From Methylobacillus arboreus (GTDB lineage Bacteria > Pseudomonadota > Gammaproteobacteria > Burkholderiales > Methylophilaceae): a stretch of DNA of 64,000 nt. The notes beneath the pieces were generated by a model. It was not told the DNA's origin. It saw nothing but the letters and a program-made list of their open reading frames with translations, and made no database searches. The stretch covers positions 806,001 through 870,000 of the forward strand of contig NZ_JAJAVC010000003.1 of NCBI RefSeq assembly GCF_020532725.1. The letters run 5' to 3'. A program made the position numbers and the translations under genes. Shown piece by piece: positions 8,554-17,910 of this stretch (within the stretch, counting starts at the first letter, position 1; every line of letters starts with the position of its first letter).

Positions 8554-9483
8554 CTATTGATTGAACTGTGCCTGGGCTTCAGCCAGCGCTTCTTGATTCA
8601 CCAGTGCCAGGCAAGGCAGCTCGGCAACCGTGCGCTTGACCAGGCCGGCCAATACCTTGCCAGGTCCGCACTCTGCACTGGCAGTAACACCAGAGGCATG
8701 CACAGCCTGGACAGTCTCAACCCAGCGCACAGGGCTATAAAGCTGACGAACCAAGGCATCCTTAACCTTATCTGCAGCATCATGCGCGGCAACGTCTGCA
8801 TTATGCAATACGGGAATGTGGCCTGCGGCAAAGCCGACATCGCGGAGATATCCGGCAAGCTCATCGGCCGCTGGCTTCATGAGGGCGCAATGAGAAGGCA
8901 CGCTCACCGGCAACAATAATGCCCGCTTGGCGCCCCTGGCCTTGGCAGCTTCCACGCCACGCTCCACAGCTGCCTTGTGGCCGGCAATTACCACCTGCCC
9001 GGGTGAATTCAGGTTAACCGCTTCCAGCACATCGCCTTGCGCAGCTTCGGCGCAAGCAGCCCGCACCGCGTCATCACCCAGGCCCAGTACCGCAGCCATG
9101 GCACCCTCGCCATCCGCCACAGCTCCCTGCATCACTTCCGCACGGAAACGCACGAGCGGCAAAGCAGCCTCGTAAGACACAATTCCTGCAGCAACCAAGG
9201 CAGTGTATTCACCCAGACTATGCCCTGCCAGCACGGTCGGCAATGCGCCACCCTGGGCCTGCCAGGCACGCCATGTAGCCACACCGGCCGCAAGCATCAA
9301 TGGCTGGGTATTGGTAGTCTGGTTGAGTACATCATTAGGCTCCGTCGCCATGCGCCAGAAATCGACGCCTAGAATATCGGAGGCCTCAACAAAGGTATCC
9401 TTGATCACGGCAAGATCACCAAACCCCTGCATCATGCCGACGGATTGAGATCCCTGCCCTGGAAAGAAAAATGCAAATTTCAT
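8554..9483 (-). CDS. fabD: malonyl-CoA:ACP transacylase
   Basis: A 309-residue transacylase that loads malonate from CoA onto ACP. The N-terminus FPGQGSQSVGM and the nucleophile elbow GHSLGEYTALVAAG (Ser in GHSLG) are diagnostic. Arg in PLVRFRAEVMQ and His in VPSHCALM complete the active site. The length is typical. It lies 45 bases after fabH and 18 before fabG in the standard fabHDG order. Confidence 0.96.
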   Translation of the reverse strand: MKFAFFFPGQGSQSVGMMQGFGDLAVIKDTFVEASDILGVDFWRMATEPNDVLNQTTNTQPLMLAAGVATWRAWQAQGGALPTVLAGHSLGEYTALVAAGIVSYEAALPLVRFRAEVMQGAVADGEGAMAAVLGLGDDAVRAACAEAAQGDVLEAVNLNSPGQVVIAGHKAAVERGVEAAKARGAKRALLLPVSVPSHCALMKPAADELAGYLRDVGFAAGHIPVLHNADVAAHDAADKVKDALVRQLYSPVRWVETVQAVHASGVTASAECGPGKVLAGLVKRTVAELPCLALVNQEALAEAQAQFNQ

Positions 9484-9528
9484 GAATTCGGCCTTTTTTA
9501 GGTCGCAAAAGAGACTAATTGAAATGAA

Positions 9529-10482
9529 TCAATATTTAAGGAGAACGGAGCCCCAGGTGAACCCACCACCAAAAGCTTCCATGAGAATAGTTTCGCCGCG
9601 CTTGATGCGGCCATCACGCACCGCCACATCCAGGGCCAAAGGTACGGAGGCAGCCGAGGTATTGCCATGCTTGTCGACCGTGACAATCACCCTTTCCATT
9701 TCCATGCCCAGCTTGCGCGCAGTGGATTGCAGGATGCGGATATTGGCCTGGTGCGGTACCAGCCAGTCGATATCCGATTTTTGCAGGCCATTGGCCTCCA
9801 GCGTTTCATCGACGATGGCATCCAGGGTATTCACGGCAATCTTGAATACCGTATTGCCTTCCATGTGGATGGTGTTGTCATCGCCGCGCTCAGAGACGCC
9901 ACTCGGCACATTGAGCATTCTGGCATAGCTACCATCCGCATGCAGGTGGGTGGAAATGATGCCCGGTTCATCGCTAGCACCAAGCACAACAGCGCCTGCG
10001 CCGTCACCCCACAGGATACAGTTGCTGCGATCTTTCCAGTCGGTAATGCGCGACATGGTTTCGGCACCGACTACCAGCACAGTGCGGGCCGCACCGCTGC
10101 GGATGAAATTATCCGCAGTGGCGATTGCATAAATAAAGCCGCTGCATACCGCCTGCACATCAAATGCAGGAGCGCCGGCGTTGCCCAGCTTTTGCTGCAG
10201 CAGGCAGGCCGTGCTCGGGAACACTCGGTCAGGCGTGGTGGTTGCCACAATAATCAGATCGAGCGCCTCTGCACCAATATTCGCAGCTTCCAGCGCATGC
10301 TTTGCAGCAGCAAGCGCCAGATCGCTCGTAAACTGGCCATCCGCGGCAATATGACGCTCACGTATGCCAGTCCTGGCAAAAATCCACTCATCCGTGGTAT
10401 CTACCATACGCTCGAGGTCAGCATTGGTAAGTATCTTTTCCGGCAGATAGCTACCGGTTCCCAAGATGCGTGAATAGGTCAT
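9529..10482 (-). CDS. fabH: beta-ketoacyl-ACP synthase III
   Basis: A 317-residue KAS III that starts fatty-acid synthesis by condensing acetyl-CoA with malonyl-ACP. Cys113 in [11 protein letters not shown] is the nucleophile, VPHQANIRI gives the His, and the C-terminal [14 protein letters not shown] carries the conserved Asn/Gly-rich loop equivalent. GTGSYLPE at the N-terminus is typical. It starts with ATG behind an AAAGAGGG site, 9 bases after plsX. Confidence 0.95.
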   Translation of the reverse strand: MTYSRILGTGSYLPEKILTNADLERMVDTTDEWIFARTGIRERHIAADGQFTSDLALAAAKHALEAANIGAEALDLIIVATTTPDRVFPSTACLLQQKLGNAGAPAFDVQAVCSGFIYAIATADNFIRSGAARTVLVVGAETMSRITDWKDRSNCILWGDGAGAVVLGASDEPGIISTHLHADGSYARMLNVPSGVSERGDDNTIHMEGNTVFKIAVNTLDAIVDETLEANGLQKSDIDWLVPHQANIRILQSTARKLGMEMERVIVTVDKHGNTSAASVPLALDVAVRDGRIKRGETILMEAFGGGFTWGSVLLKY

Positions 10483-10491
10483 ATACCCTCT

Positions 10492-11535
10492 TTATGTATT
10501 TTCAACTACCTGAGCAGTAGCTTGTGGCTTGAGATGCTCGATTTCAAGTTGCTCAGTGATGCGCTCCAGGACGCCATTGCGCGACTCTTCCGCCGCCGCC
10601 TGGATCGCATAGCGGAATGCCAGGCTGTCAGCACCGCCGTGGCTCTTCACCACGATGCCGCGCAAGCCCAGAAAAGTGGCACCATTATAGCGGCGCGGAT
10701 CCAGCCTGCGCTTGAACGCTTTCAGCACCGGCATGGAAACCAAGGCCATAAGCTTGGTTAACCAGCTGCGTTTGAACTCCTGCGTCAAAAAGCGGTTGAC
10801 CATCTGCGCCAGGCCTTCTGAAGTCTTGAGTGCAACATTGCCGACAAAGCCATCACAGACCACGACATCAGTCGTACCTTTATAGATATCATTGCCTTCG
10901 ATATTGCCGTAGAAGTTGAGGTGGCTGGCACGCAATAATTCTCCCGCCTCCTTGACCACCTCATTGCCTTTGATGTCTTCAGAACCAATATTGAGCAAGC
11001 CGACTGTAGGGCGTTCCTTGTGCTCAACGCAGGATACCAGCATGGCGCCCATGATGGCGAATTGCAATAAATGCTCTGGCGTACAGTCGGCATTCGCTCC
11101 AAGGTCCAGCATATAAACTGTGCCTTTTTGCGTTGGCAATATCCCTGCAATGGCAGGCCTATCAATTCCCGGCAATGTTTTAAGGACAAAGCGGGCAGTC
11201 GCCATCAGCGCGCCTGTATTGCCGGCGCTGACACATGCGTTGGCTTCGCCACTCTTGACGAGGTTGATCGCCACGCGCAACGAAGAATCTTTTTTGTTTT
11301 TGAGTGCGCTCTGTGGAGACTCATCCATTGCCACAACTTCGCTGGCATGATGAATCCTGAGGCGCGAACTGACTGTGGCCTTGTTGGCGGCCAGCTCTGC
11401 CTCAATGACATCCTTCAACCCAACAAGAATGACGTTTAATTGGCTATCTTGCTTGATAGCGCTGAGCGCTGCGGGAATGGTGACATGAGGGCCATGGTCG
11501 CCTCCCATCGCGTCGATAGCAACAGTTATATCCAT
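10492..11535 (-). CDS. plsX: phosphate acyltransferase PlsX
   Basis: About 347 residues; converts acyl-ACP and phosphate to acyl-phosphate, the donor for PlsY in phospholipid synthesis. [11 protein letters not shown] at the N-terminus, [10 protein letters not shown] and [13 protein letters not shown] are family hallmarks. GTG at 11541 would add two residues; I prefer ATG at 11535, directly before [11 protein letters not shown]. It lies in the classical rpmF-plsX-fabH string and is separated from rpmF by a terminator-like stem. Confidence 0.95.
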   Translation of the reverse strand: MDITVAIDAMGGDHGPHVTIPAALSAIKQDSQLNVILVGLKDVIEAELAANKATVSSRLRIHHASEVVAMDESPQSALKNKKDSSLRVAINLVKSGEANACVSAGNTGALMATARFVLKTLPGIDRPAIAGILPTQKGTVYMLDLGANADCTPEHLLQFAIMGAMLVSCVEHKERPTVGLLNIGSEDIKGNEVVKEAGELLRASHLNFYGNIEGNDIYKGTTDVVVCDGFVGNVALKTSEGLAQMVNRFLTQEFKRSWLTKLMALVSMPVLKAFKRRLDPRRYNGATFLGLRGIVVKSHGGADSLAFRYAIQAAAEESRNGVLERITEQLEIEHLKPQATAQVVENT

Positions 11536-11556
11536 GCTCACAATCGGAGGTTAAAT

Positions 11557-11585
11557 ACAAAAGCGCCAGCCGTAAAGGCTGGCGC
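11557..11585 (-). terminator. hairpin between rpmF and plsX
   Basis: GCGCCAGCC pairs with GGCTGGCGC (9 bp, 5-base loop; 11563-11585) and on the minus strand is followed by TTTTGTATTT. It is likely a partial terminator that lets the ribosomal-protein gene be expressed above the fab genes. Confidence 0.65.
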
Positions 11586-11608
11586 ATATACCTGCAAGTC
11601 CAGGGGAA

Positions 11609-11788
11609 TTACTCACCCTTGGCTGGCAACACCTTGCGACCACGGTAATAGCCATTAGGGCTTACGTGGTGACGCAAGTGAGTTTCGCCAGTAGTTGGCT
11701 CAACTGCCAGTGGCGGGTTGGTCAAAAAGTCATGGGAACGGTGCATACCGCGTTTGGATGGTGACTTTTTATTTTGTTGAACGGCCAT
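11609..11788 (-). CDS. rpmF: 50S ribosomal protein L32
   Basis: A 59-residue protein of the large ribosomal subunit. The start [20 protein letters not shown] and the later [14 protein letters not shown] are diagnostic of L32. There is no cysteine, so this is the zinc-free form. It begins with ATG at 11788, with AGGAG upstream (AACTAGGAGTAAATT). It is 17 bases after yceD, and this pairing is nearly universal in proteobacteria. Confidence 0.95.
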   Translation of the reverse strand: MAVQQNKKSPSKRGMHRSHDFLTNPPLAVEPTTGETHLRHHVSPNGYYRGRKVLPAKGE

Positions 11789-11805
11789 AATTTACTCCTA
11801 GTTAA

Positions 11806-12330
11806 CTAATCGTTTTGGCTTTTGCCGGCTTTAAATCCCTTTAACACAGCAAAAGGACTCGGTTTTTCCAACTCAACCCTGCCCGTACCACCGCATTCAT
11901 TTTCAGCATGCTTTGGTGCCAATGGCAAGGCTAGCAATATCTCGTCTTCTACCAGGTCTATCACCGGCATTTGCGTTTCCGCCACCAGATAATCCACCTC
12001 ATCGTCATATTCATCTGAATCTGGCGATGGAATCGCATTTTCACTGGTAACGATTACATAATCTGCAGCCACATCCAGCGGGTATTCAAATGAATCCAGG
12101 CAACGCTGACAGACCAGCTTGAGCACACCTTGCACTACCAAGTGGAATGCGGGCTTGCCGGACATATCAGTCTTGCCAATCAGGGTGATTTCCAGCGCAC
12201 CATCGGTGTCGGCCAGATACTCACCCAAGCGAGAAAATCGCAGGAGCGGGATTATATCACGAAACTCTTGCGCTTTTCTTGCAAAGTCGAGACTGTTAAT
12301 AACAGGTACGTTGATTGCTTGTGCAGTCAT
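11806..12330 (-). CDS. yceD: YceD/DUF177 family protein (23S rRNA accumulation)
   Basis: A 174-residue DUF177 protein. E. coli YceD is needed for normal 23S rRNA accumulation. The conserved CQRCLDSFEYPL CxxC lies in the middle, an acidic stretch (DSDEYDDEVD) follows, and the C-terminus has the family block PSPFAVLKGFK. The frame extends upstream to 12381, but ATG at 12330 (MTAQAINVPVINSL) begins at the usual place. It is the first gene of the minus-strand superoperon and is divergent from pycA, with only 74 bases between the two starts. Confidence 0.88.
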   Translation of the reverse strand: MTAQAINVPVINSLDFARKAQEFRDIIPLLRFSRLGEYLADTDGALEITLIGKTDMSGKPAFHLVVQGVLKLVCQRCLDSFEYPLDVAADYVIVTSENAIPSPDSDEYDDEVDYLVAETQMPVIDLVEDEILLALPLAPKHAENECGGTGRVELEKPSPFAVLKGFKAGKSQND

Positions 12331-12340
12331 AAGCCGCGCA

Positions 12341-12349
12341 TGATATAAT
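12341..12349 (+). promoter_or_regulatory. extended -10 promoter of pycA
   Basis: TGATATAAT is a consensus TATAAT with an extended TGn, 55 bases before the pycA GTG. No good -35 is visible, as is common for extended -10 promoters. Confidence 0.5.
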
Positions 12350-12404
12350 TTGCCGGTTCCCCTGTCAAAAATCAGCACCATTTTTCAGGTTTTAGGTTTA
12401 CTTC

Positions 12405-13823
12405 GTGATCAAAAAAATTCTAATTGCCAATCGCGGCGAAATCGCCGTGCGCATCGTGCGCGCATGCTCTGAAATGGGCATCAAGTCTGTTGCGATATAT
12501 TCTGACGCCGACCGTCACGCGCTACATGTCAAGAAAGCTGATGAAGCCTATAACATCGGGTCCGACCCGGTTCTGGGCTACCTGAATGCACATAATATAG
12601 TCAATTTGGCAGTTGCATCCGGCTGTGATGCACTACATCCGGGCTATGGTTTTCTTTCCGAGAATCCCGAGCTGGCGGAAATCTGTGCCCGGCGCGGCAT
12701 CAAGTTCATTGGGCCCGATGCCAAAGTCATCCGCCAGATGGGAGACAAGATCCAGGCGCGCACCGCCATGATCAAGGCTGGGATCCCCTGTGTGCCGGGC
12801 AGTGAAGGCAACCTCGAAAATCTCGAGGAAGCGCGCAAGCTGGCAGGCAAGATCGGCTATCCCGTCATGCTAAAAGCCACCAATGGTGGCGGTGGCCGCG
12901 GTATTCGCCGCTGTAATGACGAAAAAGAGCTGCTCAGCAATTACGACCGCGTGATTTCCGAAGCCAGTAAGGCTTTCGGCAAGCCGGAAGTATTTCTTGA
13001 AAAATGCGTGGTTAATCCACGCCATATTGAAGTACAAGTGCTAGCTGACAGCCATGGCAACGTCATCCACCTGTTCGAGCGCGACTGTTCCATCCAGCGC
13101 CGCAACCAGAAACTCATCGAGATTGCGCCATCGCCGCAACTGAGCAAGGCACAGCGCGAATACATTGGCAACCTGGCAGTCAAGGCAGCCAAGGCTGTCG
13201 GCTACAAAAATGCGGGTACTGTCGAGTTCCTGCTCGACTCCGACAATAATTTCTACTTCATGGAAATGAACACTCGTTTGCAGGTGGAACATACCGTGAC
13301 CGAGCAGATCACCGGTATCGACATTGTGCAGGAGCAAATCCGCGTCGCCGACGGCCAGCGCCTGCAATACAAGCAAGCCGAAGTCCAGTACCGCGGTTTC
13401 GCGATGGAGTTCCGCATCAATGCGGAAGACCCAAAAAACGATTTCCTGCCCAGTTTCGGCAAAATCACGCGCTACTACTCTCCCGGCGGTCCGGGCATCC
13501 GTATGGATGCGGCCATGTATAGCGGCTATGTGATCCCGCCTTACTATGACTCCATGTGTGCAAAACTCACTGTTTGGGCGTTGAATTGGGAAAGTGTCGT
13601 TGAACGCGGCCGTCGTGCGCTTAACGACACCGTTGTCTACGGGGTCAAGACTACGATTCCTTACTATCAGGAAATTCTCAAACACCCGGACTTTCGCAAT
13701 GCGCAGTTCAATACCAGCTTTGTAGAGTCCCATCCCGAGCTTGCCAACTATGCAACCGAGTTCCCGCGTGAACTGATTGCTGCGGCGATTTCAGCCGCTA
13801 TAGCTGCCCACGAGGGTATCTGA
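12405..13823 (+). CDS. pycA: pyruvate carboxylase subunit A (biotin carboxylase)
   Basis: A 472-residue ATP-grasp biotin carboxylase that carboxylates the biotin on its partner subunit. [14 protein letters not shown] opens the protein, the glycine loop GGGGRGIRR lies near residue 165, and [16 protein letters not shown] holds the Glu/Asn and Arg catalytic residues. It starts with GTG at 12405. The next gene encodes a carboxyltransferase with a biotin domain. The pair therefore matches the two-subunit pyruvate carboxylase of pseudomonads and methylotrophs rather than acetyl-CoA carboxylase. Its role is anaplerotic oxaloacetate formation. Confidence 0.9.
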   Translation: MIKKILIANRGEIAVRIVRACSEMGIKSVAIYSDADRHALHVKKADEAYNIGSDPVLGYLNAHNIVNLAVASGCDALHPGYGFLSENPELAEICARRGIKFIGPDAKVIRQMGDKIQARTAMIKAGIPCVPGSEGNLENLEEARKLAGKIGYPVMLKATNGGGGRGIRRCNDEKELLSNYDRVISEASKAFGKPEVFLEKCVVNPRHIEVQVLADSHGNVIHLFERDCSIQRRNQKLIEIAPSPQLSKAQREYIGNLAVKAAKAVGYKNAGTVEFLLDSDNNFYFMEMNTRLQVEHTVTEQITGIDIVQEQIRVADGQRLQYKQAEVQYRGFAMEFRINAEDPKNDFLPSFGKITRYYSPGGPGIRMDAAMYSGYVIPPYYDSMCAKLTVWALNWESVVERGRRALNDTVVYGVKTTIPYYQEILKHPDFRNAQFNTSFVESHPELANYATEFPRELIAAAISAAIAAHEGI

Positions 13824-13859
13824 GGCTTACATTAACACCTTGAAGTGGTAGAAGAAATT

Positions 13860-15716
13860 ATGGCAAAAGTACATGTAACCGATGTAGTTCTACGTGATGG
13901 TCATCAGTCGCTGATTGCGACCCGCATGCGCACCGACGACATGCTGCCCATTTGTTCCAAACTTGATGCAGTCGGCTATTGGTCACTGGAAGCATGGGGC
14001 GGCGCGACATTCGATGCATGCGTACGCTATCTGCGGGAAGATCCCTGGGAGCGCTTGAAAAAGCTACGCCGCGCGTTGCCGAACACCCGCATCCAGATGC
14101 TGCTGCGCGGCCAGAACCTTTTGGGCTACCGCCACTACTCCGACGATGTAGTTCGCGCATTCGTGCAAAAATCTGCCGACAATGGCGTAGACATCTTCCG
14201 CATCTTTGATGCAATGAACGACCTGCGCAACCTCAAGGTATCCATCGAAGCCGTCAAGACCGTTGGCAAGCATGCAGAAGGCACGATCAGCTATACCACA
14301 AGCCCAGTGCATGACATTCCTTATTTCGTTAACCTGGCCAAGGAGCTGGAAAGTTTCGGCTGCGACACCATCGCCATCAAGGACATGGCCAGTCTGCTGA
14401 CACCGCAGGTCACCGGCGAACTCGTCAAGGCATTGCGCGAAACCGTCAGCCTGCCCATCCACTTGCATGCCCACGCCACTTCCGGCCTTGCCAGCATGTC
14501 GATCCAGCGCGCTGTTGATAATGGCGTCGCCATCGTTGACGGATGCATCTCCTCATTTGCGGAAGGCGCCAGCCTACCCACTACGGAAAGTATCGTGGCC
14601 GCACTCAAAGGTACGGAATACGATACAGGCCTCGATATTGGCCTATTGCAGGAAATTTCCGCCTACTTCCGCGAAGTACGCAAGAAATACTGGCAGTTTG
14701 AAAGCGAATTCACCGGCGTAGACACCCGCGTATTGGTCAACCAAGTGCCTGGCGGCATGATCTCCAACCTGTCCAACCAGCTCAAGGAGCAAGGCGCCCT
14801 CAACCGCATGGATGAGGTGCTGAATGAAATCCCGCGCGTACGGGAAGATCTCGGCTTCCCCCCGCTGGTAACACCTACCTCACAAATTGTCGGTACCCAG
14901 GCGGTATTGAACGTGATGACAGGCGCGCGTTACAAATCCGTCACCAATGAGGTGAAAAACTACCTATTAGGACATTACGGCAAGGCCCCGTCTGCCGTTA
15001 ACGAGGATGTACGCAGCCTCGCTGTCGGCAATGCCGAGGTGATTGAATGCCGCCCTGCCGATCTGTTGACTGCAGAAATGGAAAAGTTGCGCAATGAAGT
15101 GGAAGGCCTGGCCAAGAGCGAAGAAGATGTGCTGACCTATGCCATGTTCCCCGACTTGGCAAAGACCTTCCTACAGGAACGCAATGCAGGCAGCCTCAAG
15201 CCAGAACAGTTATTGAGCAAGGAAGCCGTAACTTCCAGCGAGTCACGCTCCCGCTATGCGCCTAGTGAATTCAACGTAACACTGCATGGTGAAACCTTCC
15301 ATATCAAGCTCACCGGCAGCGGCCACCATGGTGAAGAACAGCGTCCATTCTACGTTTCAGTCGATGGTGTGGCTGAAGAGGTCGTATTGGAGACTTTGAG
15401 TGAAATCGAGGTTTCAAGCGGAGGCCAAAGCAGCAATGGCGAGGCCAAGAAGAAGGCAAGCGGCAACACCGGCAGCGGCCGCCCTCGCCCATCGCACCCT
15501 GGCTGTGTGACCACTGCCATGCCCGGCACCATTGTCGACGTCAAGGTCAATATTGGCGACAAGGTCAGTGCCGGCGATGCCGTACTGGTGATTGAAGCCA
15601 TGAAGATGGAAAATGAGATTCAGGCTTCGAAGACCGGCGTAGTTGTCGCGGTTCACGTCAAGAAGGGTGACACTGTCACCCCGGATGAAGCCTTGCTGGA
15701 AATCCAGCCAGACTAA
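13860..15716 (+). CDS. pycB: pyruvate carboxylase subunit B (carboxyltransferase plus biotin carrier)
   Basis: A 618-residue fusion of an HMGL-like TIM-barrel carboxyltransferase, a conserved carboxylase domain, and a C-terminal biotinyl domain. LRDGHQSLIATRMR opens the barrel, HLHAHATSG supplies metal ligands, and Lys582 in VIEAMKMENE is the biotin site. A Gly/Ser/Lys/Pro-rich linker (about residues 523-548) joins the biotin arm. It could be read as oxaloacetate decarboxylase alpha, but no beta or gamma pump subunits are present and pycA is adjacent, which favours pyruvate carboxylase. I choose ATG at 13860 over GTG at 13845, because the family starts near MAKVHVTDVVLRD and AGAAGAA lies upstream. 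Confidence 0.9.
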   Translation: MAKVHVTDVVLRDGHQSLIATRMRTDDMLPICSKLDAVGYWSLEAWGGATFDACVRYLREDPWERLKKLRRALPNTRIQMLLRGQNLLGYRHYSDDVVRAFVQKSADNGVDIFRIFDAMNDLRNLKVSIEAVKTVGKHAEGTISYTTSPVHDIPYFVNLAKELESFGCDTIAIKDMASLLTPQVTGELVKALRETVSLPIHLHAHATSGLASMSIQRAVDNGVAIVDGCISSFAEGASLPTTESIVAALKGTEYDTGLDIGLLQEISAYFREVRKKYWQFESEFTGVDTRVLVNQVPGGMISNLSNQLKEQGALNRMDEVLNEIPRVREDLGFPPLVTPTSQIVGTQAVLNVMTGARYKSVTNEVKNYLLGHYGKAPSAVNEDVRSLAVGNAEVIECRPADLLTAEMEKLRNEVEGLAKSEEDVLTYAMFPDLAKTFLQERNAGSLKPEQLLSKEAVTSSESRSRYAPSEFNVTLHGETFHIKLTGSGHHGEEQRPFYVSVDGVAEEVVLETLSEIEVSSGGQSSNGEAKKKASGNTGSGRPRPSHPGCVTTAMPGTIVDVKVNIGDKVSAGDAVLVIEAMKMENEIQASKTGVVVAVHVKKGDTVTPDEALLEIQPD

Positions 15717-15736
15717 TTCTTTGCTCTGGCAATCAT

Positions 15737-15762
15737 AAAAAGCCGGTACCGACCGGCTTTTT
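15737..15762 (+). terminator. pycAB terminator
   Basis: AAAAAGCCGGT and ACCGGCTTTTT form an 11-bp stem with a 4-base loop and a terminal T-run, 21 bases after the pycB stop. Confidence 0.9.
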
Positions 15763-15823
15763 ATTTGCCTTTTGCCATGCTCCCTGCTCCATGACACAAT
15801 AAGGCCTTTGCTCCTACCCGACC

Positions 15824-16402
15824 ATGCAATCCCTGATTCTTGCCTCATCCTCACCCTATCGCCGTGAGCTGCTCTCCCGATTGCAGCTACCCTTCAGTGT
15901 GCACCCCCCAGAGATTAACGAGACACCACAACAGGACGAACTCCCGGAGCAGACCGCGTTGCGATTGGCCCAGGCCAAGGCATGCAAGATCGCTGAAACC
16001 CACCAGGATGCCTTGATCATTGGCTGCGACCAGGTGGCGACATTGGATGGGTTGCAACTCGGCAAGCCGCTCACACATGAGAATGCTGTCAAGCAATTGC
16101 AGCTGATGCGCGGACGCAGCGTCGTATTCCATAGCGCGCTATGCCTATACAATGCTGCAAACCAGCAGATGCAAGCCGATGTCGTGCCTTATCACGTCAA
16201 GTTCCGCGACTTGAGCGATCAACAGATTGAGAACTATTTACGCAAGGAACAGCCTTATCAATGCGCCGGCAGCGCCAAATCAGAAGGCTTGGGTATTGCG
16301 GTCATTGCCGCCATGCAAGGCGATGACCCCAACGCATTGATTGGCTTGCCGCTGATTCGCCTGATCGACATGCTGGCAAACCAAGGTGTGGCCATCATCT
16401 AA
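15824..16402 (+). CDS. Maf/YceF-like nucleoside triphosphate pyrophosphatase
   Basis: A 192-residue Maf-family house-cleaning pyrophosphatase. [14 protein letters not shown] is the nucleotide-binding start, GCDQVA carries the catalytic Asp, and [11 protein letters not shown] plus PNALIGLPL are further Maf motifs. The CDQ and SAKSEG variants match the YceF branch (7-methyl-GTP pyrophosphatase) better than the dTTP/UTP branch. In many betaproteobacteria this gene directly precedes yceD-rpmF; here it lies across pycAB on the other strand. Confidence 0.88.
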   Translation: MQSLILASSSPYRRELLSRLQLPFSVHPPEINETPQQDELPEQTALRLAQAKACKIAETHQDALIIGCDQVATLDGLQLGKPLTHENAVKQLQLMRGRSVVFHSALCLYNAANQQMQADVVPYHVKFRDLSDQQIENYLRKEQPYQCAGSAKSEGLGIAVIAAMQGDDPNALIGLPLIRLIDMLANQGVAII

Positions 16403-16446
16403 GAGCCTGTTCAACGTACCCCATGACATAACGTTGAACAGGCTCT
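16402..16446. repeat. perfect 16-bp inverted repeat after the maf-like gene
   Basis: AGAGCCTGTTCAACGT and ACGTTGAACAGGCTCT flank a 13-base loop and begin at the last base of the stop codon. There is no T-run after it. It may act as a rho-independent-like stem, or be a dispersed intergenic repeat. Confidence 0.6.
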
Positions 16447-16476
16447 AATAACACCGTACTTCACCGGAGGATATCC

Positions 16477-17910
16477 ATGACATTCAAGCATACATTACTT
16501 GCAATAGGCTTAATGACCGCTTTCCAGGCCATCGCCGCCCAAGACGAAATCCGCAGCACCTTGCATGACCAGCAAAGCATTGCCGTCACGATCTATAACG
16601 GCGACCTTGCCTTGGTCAAGGACCAGCGCAAGGTGAACCTGAATTCCGGCTTGAATGCATTGGCACTGCGCGATGTCAGCGCACAGATACAGGCGGAGAC
16701 GGCTTTATTGCGCAGCCTTAGCGGGCAATTGCAGACATTGGAGCAAAATTTTGACTATGACCTGCTCAGCCCAGAGAAATTGCTGGAAAAATACATTGGC
16801 CACACCGTGCAGGTAATCAGAACCAACCCTGCAACAGGAGCCGAAACCATTGAATCGGCCCTGGTGCTGGCAGCAAATAATGGGACGGTACTCAAGATAG
16901 GCGACCGAATCGAAACGGGCATCCCCGGCCGCATCGTCTATCCGGACGTGCCGGAAAACCTGAGAGATCGTCCAACCCTGGTAACGCAGCTCACTACCAG
17001 GCAGGCGGGGCCGCAGGATGTTGAATTGAGCTACCTGACTTCCGGCTTGGGCTGGAAAGCGGATTATGTGGCTGAATTGAACGCGGCAGAAGATAAACTG
17101 GATTTGTCAGGCTGGGTCACGCTTTCCAATACCAGCGGCACCACCTATCGCAATGCCAAGCTGCAACTGGTTGCAGGGGATGTACATCGCATTTCCCCTT
17201 CCCGTCCTGTCCCGATGGCATTGATGCGCAAGAATGAAATGATGATGGCGGATGCCGCACCCGCCATGGCAGAAGAGTCATTGCTTGAGTACCACTTGTA
17301 CTCACTTGACCGTCCAACCACGTTAGCTGAAAACCAGACCAAGCAAGTAGCCTTGCTCAGCGCACAGGCGGTTCCCGTCCGCAAAGAGCTTGTATTGAGA
17401 GGCGCCAATTACTATTACCAGTCCAACCAAGGTGACCTAGGTCAGAAGCTCAAGGTGGGCGTATTTATCGAGTTCGACAACAAGGAAAGTGCCAAGCTGG
17501 GCCAACCGCTGCCCAAGGGCATCCTGCGCGTCTACAAGAAGGATAGTCAGGGCAACGCCCAGTTTGTCGGTGAAGACAACATTGACCACACCGCAAAAAA
17601 TGAAACCGTGCGCCTCAAGCTAGGCGATGCATTTGATGTCACTGCCGACAAGAAACAAACTGACTTCAAGAAACTGCCCAATCCAGCCAAAGGCAACAGC
17701 CAGTTTGAAAGCGCTTATGAAATTGTGCTCAAGAATGCCAAGAACCAGCCAGTCAAGGTCAATGTGATAGAGCCCATTCCCGGTGACTGGAAAATCCTGG
17801 CCCAAAGCCACTCAAGTGCCAAATCAAGCAGCAATACTGCAAGCTGGCAGATCACCATCCCGGCCGAAAGCAGCATCACACTCACCTACAGGGTACAGGT
17901 GAAATATTGA
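16477..17910 (+). CDS. secreted DUF4139 domain protein
   Basis: A 477-residue exported protein. Residues 1-21 (MTFKHTLLAIGLMTAFQAIAA) form a signal peptide. The rest is the DUF4139 region: an N-terminal YNGDLALVKDQR strand, a central SYLTSGLGWKADYV motif, and a C-terminal YEIVLKNAKNQPVKVNVIEPIPGDW block of beta-sandwich character. A Met-rich stretch (MALMRKNEMMMADAAPAMAEE) lies near residue 250. The family has no established biochemical role that I can name. It starts behind a strong GGAGG. The next gene overlaps its stop, so the two are coupled. Confidence 0.85.
   Translation: MTFKHTLLAIGLMTAFQAIAAQDEIRSTLHDQQSIAVTIYNGDLALVKDQRKVNLNSGLNALALRDVSAQIQAETALLRSLSGQLQTLEQNFDYDLLSPEKLLEKYIGHTVQVIRTNPATGAETIESALVLAANNGTVLKIGDRIETGIPGRIVYPDVPENLRDRPTLVTQLTTRQAGPQDVELSYLTSGLGWKADYVAELNAAEDKLDLSGWVTLSNTSGTTYRNAKLQLVAGDVHRISPSRPVPMALMRKNEMMMADAAPAMAEESLLEYHLYSLDRPTTLAENQTKQVALLSAQAVPVRKELVLRGANYYYQSNQGDLGQKLKVGVFIEFDNKESAKLGQPLPKGILRVYKKDSQGNAQFVGEDNIDHTAKNETVRLKLGDAFDVTADKKQTDFKKLPNPAKGNSQFESAYEIVLKNAKNQPVKVNVIEPIPGDWKILAQSHSSAKSSSNTASWQITIPAESSITLTYRVQVKY

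Noticed and set aside
13845-15716. Oxaloacetate decarboxylase alpha subunit (Na+ pump)
   Set aside because: No beta or gamma subunit genes are present, and a biotin carboxylase subunit gene is directly upstream, so pyruvate carboxylase fits better.
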